43,620 nt of DNA. Source: JBMNKL01 sp050952225. GTDB lineage: Bacteria; Bacillota; Clostridia; Acetivibrionales; DTU013. Position numbers and translations under genes: made by a program. Each line of letters opens with the position of its first letter. The first letter of the stretch is position 1. The notes beneath the pieces are model-generated. The model did no database searches. It saw only the letters and a list, made by a program, of their open reading frames with translations, and was not told the DNA's origin. The stretch spans positions 1 to 43,620 of the forward strand of contig JBMNKL010000005.1 of NCBI GenBank assembly GCA_050952225.1, in the 5' to 3' direction. Positions 24,927-33,112 of this stretch are shown piece by piece.

Positions 24927-25771
24927 GACGCGACAAGAGCATATCCCGTTACGCCATTAAAACCGTAATTTATATTGTATGCATATTCCTGGCCATATTA
25001 AGCATATTTCCGTTTTGGGTAATGTTTATGAATGCAACGCGTTCGACATACGAGATCCAACAACATTCCGTATCGCTCTTGCCTTCCAAATTTTTAATGA
25101 GCAACATAAAAGTTTTGCTTGGTAAGAGCTTCAACCCGCTTACCGGCTTCATAAATTCGTTGATAATAGCCACATTCGCAACAATTTGCACTGTATACTT
25201 CTCATCGCTGACTGCTTACGCTTTAGTAGCTTACAATTGGAAACTGCGTCAGCCGTTCTTCACTTTTATAATGGCTGTGCTGATGATTCCGGCACAGGTG
25301 TCCGGCATCGGCTTTTACCAGTTTATGTACCGCATCCACTGGACAAACAGCTTTTTACCTCTTATACTGCCGGGTATTGCAGCGCCTGCAGTTGTGTTCT
25401 TCATGCGGCAATACCTGCTTGCCACGTTGTCGCTTGATATAGTAAATTCGGCCAGAATAGACGGCGCCGGCGAATTTTACACGTTTAACAGGATTATTTT
25501 GCCGATTATGAAGCCTGCCATTGCGACGCAGTCAATATTCTCATTTGTAGGAAGCTGGAATAACCTGTTTATGCCGCTGATCCTGCTAACCGACAGAAGC
25601 AAGTACACGATGCCGATAATGGTCAGCCTGCTTAGGGGCGATATTTATAAAACAGAATACGGCTCAGTATATCTAGGGCTGTCGCTGACCGTATTGCCGC
25701 TGTTCATAGTATACTTCGTGCTGTCGAAATATATTATAGCAGGTGTGGCATTAGGCAGCCTGAAGGGATAA
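24923..25771 (+). CDS. Sugar ABC transporter permease (MalG/UgpE type)
   Basis: 282 residues. It starts with the ATGA overlap at the end of the previous gene. Six membrane helices and the EAA-type loop NSARIDGAGEFYTFNRIILP near residue 178 identify the MalG-like partner permease; its first EAA residues are changed to NSA. The C-terminal KYIIAGVALGSLKG is the typical end of this family. With the upstream permease it forms the channel for the carbohydrate captured by the binding lipoprotein. A strong terminator 70 bp downstream closes the operon. Confidence 0.94.
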   Translation: MRRDKSISRYAIKTVIYIVCIFLAILSIFPFWVMFMNATRSTYEIQQHSVSLLPSKFLMSNIKVLLGKSFNPLTGFINSLIIATFATICTVYFSSLTAYALVAYNWKLRQPFFTFIMAVLMIPAQVSGIGFYQFMYRIHWTNSFLPLILPGIAAPAVVFFMRQYLLATLSLDIVNSARIDGAGEFYTFNRIILPIMKPAIATQSIFSFVGSWNNLFMPLILLTDRSKYTMPIMVSLLRGDIYKTEYGSVYLGLSLTVLPLFIVYFVLSKYIIAGVALGSLKG

Positions 25772-25840
25772 TTTGTTTACGGGATTCACCATACAACGAA
25801 GAATCGATTAAGGATCAATTTAAATAATATTATGATGGAG

Positions 25841-25881
25841 AAAAGACCTCATATCGCAGCTGAAGCGATGGGAGGTCTTTT
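25841..25881 (+). terminator. Intrinsic terminator of the sugar importer operon
   Basis: AAAAGACCTC (25841-25850) pairs with GAGGTCTTTT (25872-25881), with an inner ATCGC/GCGAT stem. The pairing ends in a TTTTA tail. The remaining spacer to 26035 shows nothing else certain. Confidence 0.88.
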
Positions 25882-26035
25882 ATTGGCAACATCCCCGGTA
25901 CGCTTCATCCAGACGCACGAATAGCAATAACAGCACTGCTGTTATTTACATCTGGTGCCGGTATGATTTATAATTTAATTAATAAACATTCTCTATTATT
26001 TCCTATCGCTTGCCCGTGGTTTTGGAGGTGGCTGA

Positions 26036-26860
26036 ATGAGCAATACGTACAAGCATATTATTTTAGGCCTTGCCGTTCCGGCTATTATTATCATAATCGC
26101 CTGGAAAATAAGCATCTGGCTCGGAGTGGCGGTTTTTCTCATATATCTGGCAGGACTTGCCTATTATAACAGGGCGTTAATTTTCAGCATGATCGGCAGC
26201 AGAAATTACATGCTTGGGAAAACAGCCGAAGCTTTGAAGTGGTTCAAAAAGGCTCATGAAACAAAAAGGACCGGTGCCGGTACAAGGATTTCCGTTTCCT
26301 ACGCTTACATACTCCTTAAAAACGGCGACCTCTCCGCCTCAGATGATATATTGCAGCAGGTTATGAATAGCAGCCCTGCTGTCGAGGATGTCCCGTACAT
26401 AAAGTCCATACTGGCACTCGTGCTGTGGAAAAAAGGAGAGCTTGACAATGCAGTCGAAATGCTCGAGGAAGTTATTAAAACATACAAGACAACATCTGTT
26501 TACGGCAGCCTGGGATACCTGCTCATTCTTAAAGGTGACCTGGAAAAAGCGCTAAAGTTCAACCTGGAAGCGTACGACTACAATTCTTCGGACAAGATCA
26601 TCCAGGACAACCTGGCACAGAATTATTACCTTCTTGGCATGTACGACAAGGCTGAAGAAATTTACAAGCCTCTCCTGGAATCAGGCCCCTCCTTTCCAGA
26701 ACCTTATTACAACTATGGCCTCCTGTTGGAAAAGGTCGGAAAAGCCGCGCAGGCCCTTGAATATATGAAAAAAGCCATGAATTATAAATTTACATACTTA
26801 AGCTCAATTACAAGGGAAGAAGTAGAGTCGAAAATACGGGAAATCGAATCACGCTTGTAA
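26036..26860 (+). CDS. Membrane-anchored TPR-repeat protein
   Basis: 274 residues from the ATG at 26036, preceded by TTTGGAGGTGGCTG. Two hydrophobic segments at about residues 7-25 and 29-50 anchor it. The remainder is five to six tetratricopeptide repeats, for example MLGKTAEALKWFKKAHETK, LDNAVEMLEEVIKTY, GDLEKALKFNLEAYDY and GMYDKAEEIYKPLLE. TPR solenoids act as protein-protein scaffolds. I cannot assign a partner. It ends 12 bp inside the convergent pseudouridine synthase gene, with no terminator between. Confidence 0.85.
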   Translation: MSNTYKHIILGLAVPAIIIIIAWKISIWLGVAVFLIYLAGLAYYNRALIFSMIGSRNYMLGKTAEALKWFKKAHETKRTGAGTRISVSYAYILLKNGDLSASDDILQQVMNSSPAVEDVPYIKSILALVLWKKGELDNAVEMLEEVIKTYKTTSVYGSLGYLLILKGDLEKALKFNLEAYDYNSSDKIIQDNLAQNYYLLGMYDKAEEIYKPLLESGPSFPEPYYNYGLLLEKVGKAAQALEYMKKAMNYKFTYLSSITREEVESKIREIESRL

Positions 26861-27561
26861 TGAAAACAAGTTCCATGGACGCTTGACCGGGGGTGACGAA
26901 ACAAACGACATCGGCTGTTTTGACACGGGGTGCGTGAAACTGATTCCGGCCGACCAGAGCGCAAGCTGCGTTCCCGGCTTGTTTAAACACGCTCCATATT
27001 TCCGGTCTCCGTAAAGAGGGTTTCCTATCGCGGCAAGCTGCACACGGATCTGGTGCGGCCTGCCTGTGTGCAGTTTTATATGCACCAGCGAGAGGTTTTC
27101 CCTGGTTTCTTTCACCCTGTAGTCAAGGGACGCTTTTTTCGCATTGCCCGGACAGGCCGCAGGTTCCGCACGGTCCTGCGATGCCGACTACTCTGACGGT
27201 ATTCGACTTCCCGTCCTTGACAAGGTAATGCTCCAGTGTCCCGGAAGGCCGCCCGGGCATGCCATGTACGACGGCTATGTATGATTTGCCGAATTTCCCC
27301 TTCGCGTATCTGCCCGGAAAGCCTGGATGCAGCTTTTGACGTTTTTGCGAAAACCATGACCCCGCCCACGGGCCGGTCCAGCCTGTGGACAAGCCCAAGG
27401 TAAACGTTGCCGGGCTTGTTGTACCTTTCCTTTATATCTTCCTTCAATATGTCCAGCAGGTTGCCGTCGCCCGTTCTGTCGCCCTGTGTAAGCAGATTCG
27501 GCGGCTTCTCAACAACAATAATGTGATTGTCCTCGTAAATTATTGCCGGCTTTTTTCCCAT
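26849..27561 (-). pseudogene. RluA/RluD-family RNA pseudouridine synthase, broken by two +1 frameshifts
   Basis: Three minus-strand frames join into one synthase of about 235 residues that converts uridine to pseudouridine in rRNA or tRNA. Part 1 (from the ATG at 27561) has the catalytic GLVHRLDRPVGGVMVFAKT, with the active Asp in HRLDR. Part 2, from about 27297, reads KFGKSYIAVVHGMPGRPSGTLEHYLVKDGKSNTVRVV. Part 3, from about 27185, reads AKKASLDYRVKETREN...TGRPHQIRVQLAAIGNPLYGDRKYG. Break 1 sits in a C4 run at 27297-27300; one base too many explains it. Break 2 is near 27185-27192. All signature motifs are undamaged. The start ATG is one base after the stop of the methyltransferase gene, so the two are coupled. 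Confidence 0.9.
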
Positions 27562-27562
27562 A

Positions 27563-28442
27563 TCACGCTTCCCATCTGCCGGTCGAACCGCATGGCAGCA
27601 ATATTCCCGTGCCTGAGGACCTGAGCCCTATTTCGCCGGAGCTTACGGAGCCGCCGTGCCTTTTTTGAACCGACAGCTTTAAAATATTCCCAATCACCGT
27701 AGGCGAAAGCCCGGCTGTATATGAATTCACAATGAAGAAAACCGGCTCCGGTTCAAGGATATCCATGCACAAACTTACCAGTCCGCACAGCTCGTCCTCT
27801 ATTTTCCACAGCTCCCCGTTCGGCCCCCTTCCATAGGAAGGCGGGTCCATGATAACCGCGTCATATTTCCTGCTCCGCCTTTTCTCGCGGGATACGAATT
27901 TCACCACGTCGTCCACGATGAAACGCACCGGACTTGTCTTGCAGCCCTGACAGCGCAAGGTTTTCCTTTGCCCTGGCCACCATGCCCTTCGCCGCGTCAA
28001 CATGGCAGACGGCGGCGCCTGCATGTGCCGCCGCAACCGTGGCGCCTCCGGTATATGCAAAAAGGTTCAAAACGTTGATTCTCCTGCCTGTCCGTGTCAA
28101 ACGCCTTCCTGGTTTTCTCCATAATCCATTTCCAGTTTACCGCCTGCTCGGGGAACAGCCCGGTATGCTTGAAGCCGGTAGGTTCCACGTAAAATTTCAA
28201 AGTCGCCGTACCCGATCGTCCACCTCGAGGGAAGCTTCCTCAGGTACTCCCAATGGCCGCCTCCGCTGCTGCTCCTGTGGTAATGCGCATCCGCTCCCGC
28301 CCATGCCTTTTCGTTTCCCATGACGGGCCAGATTGCCTGGGGGTCGGGCCTTCTCAGCATATATTTCCCCCAGCGTTCCAGTTTTTCTCCCACCGCCGGT
28401 ATCGATAAGCTCATAATCCTTCCAATCGTCGGCCAGCAGCAT
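27563..28442 (-). pseudogene. RlmI-like class I SAM-dependent RNA methyltransferase, broken by four +1 frameshifts
   Basis: Five minus-strand frames reconstruct one protein of about 290 residues. In order they read: MLLADDWKDYELIDTGGG (ATG at 28440-28442 behind GGAGG); EKLERWGKYMLRRPDPQAIW and SSSGGGHWEYL; KFYVEPTGFKHTGLFPEQAVNW; RRINVLNLFAYTGGATVAAAHAGA (SAM-binding motif I); and YDAVIMDPPSYGRGPNGELW (the DPPSYGR catalytic loop of m5C-type enzymes). Breaks lie near 28388-28395, 28198-28203 (extra T in a TTT run on the coding strand), 28081-28092 and 27930-27935. Each is cured by removing one base. The density, about one per 200 bp, together with perfect motifs, suggests poor read quality here rather than decay. 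It probably methylates rRNA. Confidence 0.85.
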
Positions 28443-28546
28443 TTTTACCTCCATAACGTCACAGCCTGTTTTACCGGGCAAACTCCTGCCGGTATCGCAT
28501 AATCAATTATACTTTATTTTGAAGTAATGAATCAAATAAATATACT

Positions 28547-29413
28547 TTAGTTTTTCTCTTTGTTGACGGGACGTATGACGTTTAGAACAGAACAGGCTGT
28601 TACCGAAGTCAAAACGATTGCTCCTCCCAGCAGAGCCATGATGCCGGGAGTTTCACCCACAAAAACAAGCACCCATATGGGATTGAGTATCGGCTCAAGC
28701 ATGGTGACAAGGACTCCCTCAAGCGCCGTAACATATCTTAATGCAAAACCATACAGCAAGTATGCCAGGCTAACCTGCAAGATGCCCGCAATTATAATAA
28801 ACAGGATGCTTTTCAGTCCCGGTACGGATTGGAAATAAAACGGAAGCCCGGCTAACGCCGTTATAATATTGCCGAGCAGCAATGACTCCAATGTCGAAGA
28901 ATCCTTTTGAACCCGCATGAACAGCGTGGTGCATGCAAAAGCAGCGCCGCTTGCCGCGGCAAAAATATTCCCCAGCAATCTTCCGGGCGAAAGCTCGTCT
29001 ACAAAAAACAGCACCATGCCTGTCAAAACAAAGCATACCGTGACCCAATCCCGCAAGCTTGTTTTTTCTTTCAAAAACCATGCTCCAAAAACCGCGACAT
29101 AGATGGGAGCGGTATATTGAAGCAATATGGCGTTGGCCGACGTAGTCATTTTATTCGCCACTACAAAAAAAATCATGACCGCGGCATAGGAAACCGCGCC
29201 CCCCAGTTGCGCGAGCGACCGGTTGAACCGGAAACGGCGGCGTTTCAAGGCGAAAAGAAAAATAACCGATACCAGGCTCCTGGCCCCGGCTATGGCTACA
29301 GGATTCCACGAGATAAGCTTGACAAACAACCCGGAAGTGCTCCACAGAACGGCAGCGATAATGAGGGCCGACAATGCTTTTATTTTTATTTTGACTTTTT
29401 CATTGGCAAACAT
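28547..29413 (-). CDS. EamA/DMT-family membrane transporter
   Basis: 288 residues with ten predicted membrane helices in two EamA halves, the drug/metabolite transporter plan. Family marks include AAVLWSTSGLFVKL near the start and LLQYTAPIYVAVFGAWFLKEKTS at the end of the first half, repeated as LEPILNPIWVLVFVGETPG in the second. Members export amino acids, sugars or other metabolites; the substrate is unknown. The ATG lies one base after the stop of the lacI-type gene, so the two are translationally coupled. This suggests that the exporter belongs to the same regulon, perhaps to relieve build-up of an inducer or intermediate. Confidence 0.92.
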   Translation of the reverse strand: MFANEKVKIKIKALSALIIAAVLWSTSGLFVKLISWNPVAIAGARSLVSVIFLFALKRRRFRFNRSLAQLGGAVSYAAVMIFFVVANKMTTSANAILLQYTAPIYVAVFGAWFLKEKTSLRDWVTVCFVLTGMVLFFVDELSPGRLLGNIFAAASGAAFACTTLFMRVQKDSSTLESLLLGNIITALAGLPFYFQSVPGLKSILFIIIAGILQVSLAYLLYGFALRYVTALEGVLVTMLEPILNPIWVLVFVGETPGIMALLGGAIVLTSVTACSVLNVIRPVNKEKN

Positions 29414-29414
29414 T

Positions 29415-30410
29415 TTAATTTAGCTTAAAGGATTCGCGTTCTACGAACTTTGCCGATATTACCACTTTGGAAACGGCATCCCTGCCGTTGAGGACATCAA
29501 ACAATATTTTTATCGCAGTGCTGCAAAGCAACGGCATCATATTATCTATGCTCGTGAGTGTCGGCGTTGAACACTTCGCAAACTCGGTATTGTTGAAGCC
29601 AATGATCGGAACGCTGATTCCGTTCTCCTTAAGCGCTTTCAATGCACCAATCGCAACGGTATCGTCGGCTCCCATTACGGCTGATATCTTGACCTTGGAT
29701 TTGATCAGTTTCGTCATTGCTTCATATGCCAGGTCTATTTCATTTCCAACGTCGGGAATCTTGATCAAAAGATTGGGATTCTCGGGAATCCCGTGCGCCG
29801 CCAGGCCTTTTTTGTATCCCTGCACCTTCTGGTATCCCGCATAGGTGTTGGAATCGGCTATATAGACAATATCCCTGCACTGCTTGGCTGCCAGGTACCC
29901 TACGGCGTCAAATATTGCCGATTCCTCGTCGCATAAAACGCAATATACGTTCGGAAGCTTGATAAGCCCGTTTATTATTATAATCGGCACATGCTGCGCA
30001 ATCGTCCTGAAGGCTTCGTTTTCAGCCGCTTCCTTGATAGTGGAGCTAATCACAACGATAGCGTCGACCTTTTTGTCAAAAAGCAGCTTCAGGTACTTGC
30101 TTTTATCTTCTTCATTGCTGCCTATGCAGCAAAGCAATGAATCAAACCCTCTTTCCCTGAGCAGCTTTTCCACGATTGAAACCGGTTTCGCATGGTTGAT
30201 ATCGGCAATCGTAGGGCACAAAATACCCACGGTTTTAATAGAATTCAAGTTAAGTCCCCTCGCAAAAACATTCGGGACATAACTCTCCTGCTGCATGATC
30301 TTTTCAATTTTGCTCTTGGTTTTGGCGCTGACGCTTCCGCTGTTATTAATGACCCTGGATACTGTCGCGACGGAAACGCCGGCCTTTTTGGCAATATCAT
30401 ATATATTCAT
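29415..30410 (-). CDS. LacI-family transcriptional repressor
   Basis: 331 residues. The N-terminal helix-turn-helix and hinge are MNIYDIAKKAGVSVATVSRV...NVFARGLN. The rest is a periplasmic-binding-protein-like ligand domain (TVGILCPTIADINHAKPV..., VMGADDTVAIGALKALKENG, PIIGFNNTEFAKCSTPTLTSI). It would bind a sugar or sugar derivative. The gene has its own promoter with an operator-like sequence just after the -10. The upstream catabolic operon has the same promoter design with a perfect version of that operator, so both autoregulation and operon control are likely. AGGGA precedes the ATG by six bases. Confidence 0.95.
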   Translation of the reverse strand: MNIYDIAKKAGVSVATVSRVINNSGSVSAKTKSKIEKIMQQESYVPNVFARGLNLNSIKTVGILCPTIADINHAKPVSIVEKLLRERGFDSLLCCIGSNEEDKSKYLKLLFDKKVDAIVVISSTIKEAAENEAFRTIAQHVPIIIINGLIKLPNVYCVLCDEESAIFDAVGYLAAKQCRDIVYIADSNTYAGYQKVQGYKKGLAAHGIPENPNLLIKIPDVGNEIDLAYEAMTKLIKSKVKISAVMGADDTVAIGALKALKENGISVPIIGFNNTEFAKCSTPTLTSIDNMMPLLCSTAIKILFDVLNGRDAVSKVVISAKFVERESFKLN

Positions 30411-30494
30411 TTTAAATCCCTGTTTAATATTTTAACAATTAATATTATACCAACCATTTCTTTATGCTTAACAATGACTATGCAAAAACTATTC

Positions 30495-30510
30495 TTGTAA
30501 CTAGTACCAC
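30495..30510. promoter_or_regulatory. Operator-like site at the lacI promoter
   Basis: TTGTAACTAGTACCAC matches the operon operator TTGTAACTGGTTACAA at 12 of 16 positions. It begins 3 bp past the -10 box of the lacI promoter, where a bound repressor would block RNA polymerase. Confidence 0.6.
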
Positions 30511-30513
30511 TAA

Positions 30514-30542
30514 AATATATATCAATCTGCAATTCTTGTCAA
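30514..30542 (-). promoter_or_regulatory. Promoter of the lacI-eamA unit
   Basis: Minus strand TTGACA (30537-30542), a 17-bp spacer and TATATT (30514-30519). The transcript leader would be about 100 nt. Confidence 0.75.
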
Positions 30543-30579
30543 TCCCGAAAAAAATAAAACCGCGCTGTCCCGAAAAATC

Positions 30580-31341
30580 CTAGATTGTCGCTCCTCCGTC
30601 GATCACAAGAATATTGCCCGCCATGAATGCCGCTTCGTCACAGCATGCAAAGAGTATTGCGTGCGCTATTTCCTCCGGCCTGCCCAGGCGGCCGATTGGC
30701 TCGATAAACCTGGCTCTCATGGCTTCCGGATCGGCTGCTTTCCTTATCTTTTCCAGGACGGCAGGGGTTTCGGTGGTGCCGGGACACACGCAGTTTACCC
30801 TGATGTTATAGTTGATATAATCTGCTGCCATTGCTCTTGTTAACGAGACTACGGCGCCTTTTGAAGCGCAATACGCGCTCCTGTCGGCATGTCCCTTCAG
30901 CGCTGCGTTGGAGGCATTGTTTACAATTACTCCGCCGCCTTGTCTTTTCATTTGCAGCACCGCATACTTCGATACCAGGAATGTGCCTTTTACGTTCACC
31001 GCCATGGTCCTGTCAAAGTCTTCCTCCGACATGTCGTCCACCCTTCCCGGAAGGACGATGCCGGCGTTGTTAACCAGGATGTCCAGCCTTCCGAACGCAT
31101 TAACGGTTTCCTTTACCATTCTCTCGGCATCGGCGGCCCTGGAAACGTCGCCTATGATGAATATGCCTTCAGACCCCGCTTTTCTCACCAACTCCAGCGT
31201 GACCTCGCCGCTTTGCCTGTCATCCGGCGCCAGTGCGCTTATAGCGACTTTCGCGCCTTTTTCGGCGAACAACACGGCCGTCGCGCGCCCAATTCCCGAT
31301 CCGGCGCCGGTAACCAGCACGACCTTGTTTGAAAAATTCAC
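30580..31341 (-). CDS. SDR-family NAD(P)-dependent oxidoreductase
   Basis: About 254 residues from a GTG at 31339-31341, chosen because GGAGGG lies six bases upstream; in-frame starts earlier overlap this site. The Rossmann nucleotide loop is TGAGSGIG, with NNAG near residue 85. The catalytic Asn-Ser-Tyr-Lys set includes NNASNAALKGHADRSAYCASKGA, with the YxxxK. VCPGTTETP and the C-terminal GNILVIDGGATI are typical of classical SDRs such as glucose or sugar-alcohol dehydrogenases. It is the last gene of the transporter operon, 43 bp after a permease, and probably oxidises or reduces the imported substrate or its epimer. Confidence 0.93.
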   Translation of the reverse strand: MNFSNKVVLVTGAGSGIGRATAVLFAEKGAKVAISALAPDDRQSGEVTLELVRKAGSEGIFIIGDVSRAADAERMVKETVNAFGRLDILVNNAGIVLPGRVDDMSEEDFDRTMAVNVKGTFLVSKYAVLQMKRQGGGVIVNNASNAALKGHADRSAYCASKGAVVSLTRAMAADYINYNIRVNCVCPGTTETPAVLEKIRKAADPEAMRARFIEPIGRLGRPEEIAHAILFACCDEAAFMAGNILVIDGGATI

Positions 31342-31383
31342 GAACATCCCTCCTTCAACCACTGCCTTCGCGCCTGCTGCCCG

Positions 31384-32202
31384 CTACTTTATCTTAAGCA
31401 CCATCTGGGTAGGATTGACAAATTTAAGCGATATAACGAAAGTAGACATTGTCAGCAGGAAGAATATCACGGCCAACGCGTCAATTGCCTGGAAGGGCCG
31501 GAAGCCCGGCGCATACACGTCCGTGAACAGCGCCACGACCAGCGTTTGGGTTTTAGCCCCGCAAACCAGGAATGTCAGTTCAAACATGGATATCGTCCTG
31601 ACTATTGACAACACGACAGCCGACAGTATCCCCGGCATCGTCAGAGGTATGATTACCCTTGAGAATACCCTCAGCTTATTTGCACCCAGCATCCTGGCAG
31701 CGGATTCCAGGTTGTCCCCTACCTGCTCGATAAACGGAACCAGCACCAGGATCATGAAGGATACGGTAGGCACCATGTTCGAGATAATAACGCCGCTGAG
31801 ATTAGGCGCCAGCCTGAACTTGTACAATACCGTCGCCAGCGGCAGGCCGTATGACATCGGCGGAATGATCATGGGCAAAAGAAACAGCGCAAGTATCGTG
31901 CTTTTATACAGGAAGTTTCTTTTTGCAATAACATACGCCGCCGGAAACGCAATTAAAAGCGAAAATCCTACCACCAGCGCAACCACCAACAGCGTAATGT
32001 AAATTAAATGCGGTATGTCATGATGATTTGCGGCCCATTTATACCATTCGGTCGTGTAGGTCTTCGGAAGGACTCCCGAAAACCAGTCCCTGCTGAACGA
32101 ATTGAGGATGACCGTCAGCAATATGCCGCATATGGTCAGCATATATACGGTAATGACAGTCACGAAAAAAATCGAAGATATATTTATTCTTTTCTGTTCC
32201 AT
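31384..32202 (-). CDS. ABC transporter permease (PotC/AfuB-like)
   Basis: 272 residues with six membrane helices. The ATPase-contact loop LESAARMLGANKLRVFSRVIIPLTMPGI is near residue 165. It is the second permease of an iron/polyamine/sugar-phosphate-type (PotABCD-like) importer, lying 43 bp after the first permease gene. The ribosome binding site (GGGCGAG) is modest. With its partner it forms the membrane channel for the substrate of the binding protein at 34358-35593. Confidence 0.92.
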   Translation of the reverse strand: MEQKRINISSIFFVTVITVYMLTICGILLTVILNSFSRDWFSGVLPKTYTTEWYKWAANHHDIPHLIYITLLVVALVVGFSLLIAFPAAYVIAKRNFLYKSTILALFLLPMIIPPMSYGLPLATVLYKFRLAPNLSGVIISNMVPTVSFMILVLVPFIEQVGDNLESAARMLGANKLRVFSRVIIPLTMPGILSAVVLSIVRTISMFELTFLVCGAKTQTLVVALFTDVYAPGFRPFQAIDALAVIFFLLTMSTFVISLKFVNPTQMVLKIK

Positions 32203-32245
32203 ATTCTCGCCCCGTAATCCTATTTTTAATCTATTATTGATTCAA

Positions 32246-33112
32246 TTATCCTTTTCCTACCATCGACGTGCCCCTGTACATCTTTTGCCTCCATGCAAAG
32301 ACAATACCGATGATGAGCAGCTGGATTGCCACCATTACTATCGTTATTGTGGACCCGAAATTCTGGTTGTATCTCTCATATGACCAGTTGTACGCCGCAT
32401 ATGCCAGGGACCTGGTCGGGCCGGACGGCGCGCCGACCATGATGGCTGATGAAAATACCGAAAATGATGCCGTGAAATTTATGCAAAAAGCGATTGAAAT
32501 ACCGGGAGTCATCAAGGGAAACATGACTCTCCAGAATATTTGCCGCTTGTTTGCCCCAAGTGTCGTGGCAGCCTTTTCCAGGGTGGGATTGATCCCTGAA
32601 ACATATCCCAGGAGCAACAGGAAACCCATCGGAAAGTTTTGAATAAAGAGGGATATGAAAACTCCCGTATAATTATGGGTCAGCTGCAGCGGTTCCTTCA
32701 CGACGCCGGCTGCGACAAGGAGTTGGTTGAACCATCCGTTAGGTCCGAAAAAAGTCAGCATGCCTTCGGCAACAAGGACCATTCCAAGCGTCGTTGGCAG
32801 TATAAGAAAGAATGTGACCAGTTTCTCGTGCTTCAGCCCGCGCCTCATGTAATAAGCAAGGGGTATTGCCAATATCGTGCTCAAAACCGCAACCGGCATG
32901 GATATCTTTAACGTTGTCCATATAGTCTGGCGCTCAAAAGGATCAGTAAAAAACTTCACATAGTTTTCAAGCGTAAGTTCCTGCGCACCCTTTACAGTCA
33001 AGCTGAGATACAGCCCGTAGAAAAAAGGGAATATGAAAACCAGGAGCACGAATGTAAGTGCCGGAAGCAGCAAAAAGAAAATTTCCTTGCTCCATCGTCT
33101 AGTTTCGCTCAT
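32246..33112 (-). CDS. ABC transporter permease (PotB/AfuB-like)
   Basis: 288 residues with six membrane helices. The EAA-type loop is LEKAATTLGANKRQIFWRVMFPLMTPGI near residue 185, strikingly parallel to that of the next permease. The start ATG overlaps the ATPase stop as ATGA, so translation is coupled to the ATPase gene. This is the first permease of the importer. Confidence 0.93.
   Translation of the reverse strand: MSETRRWSKEIFFLLLPALTFVLLVFIFPFFYGLYLSLTVKGAQELTLENYVKFFTDPFERQTIWTTLKISMPVAVLSTILAIPLAYYMRRGLKHEKLVTFFLILPTTLGMVLVAEGMLTFFGPNGWFNQLLVAAGVVKEPLQLTHNYTGVFISLFIQNFPMGFLLLLGYVSGINPTLEKAATTLGANKRQIFWRVMFPLMTPGISIAFCINFTASFSVFSSAIMVGAPSGPTRSLAYAAYNWSYERYNQNFGSTITIVMVAIQLLIIGIVFAWRQKMYRGTSMVGKG

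Noticed and set aside
27563..28481. Several small separate genes in the methyltransferase region
   Set aside because: Each short frame is a consecutive slice of one methyltransferase, so they are fragments and not independent genes.
30908..32002. 364-residue plus-strand open frame across the SDR and permease genes
   Set aside because: The composition is that of an antisense shadow (S/T/I/N-rich). It crosses two well-supported genes on the other strand.
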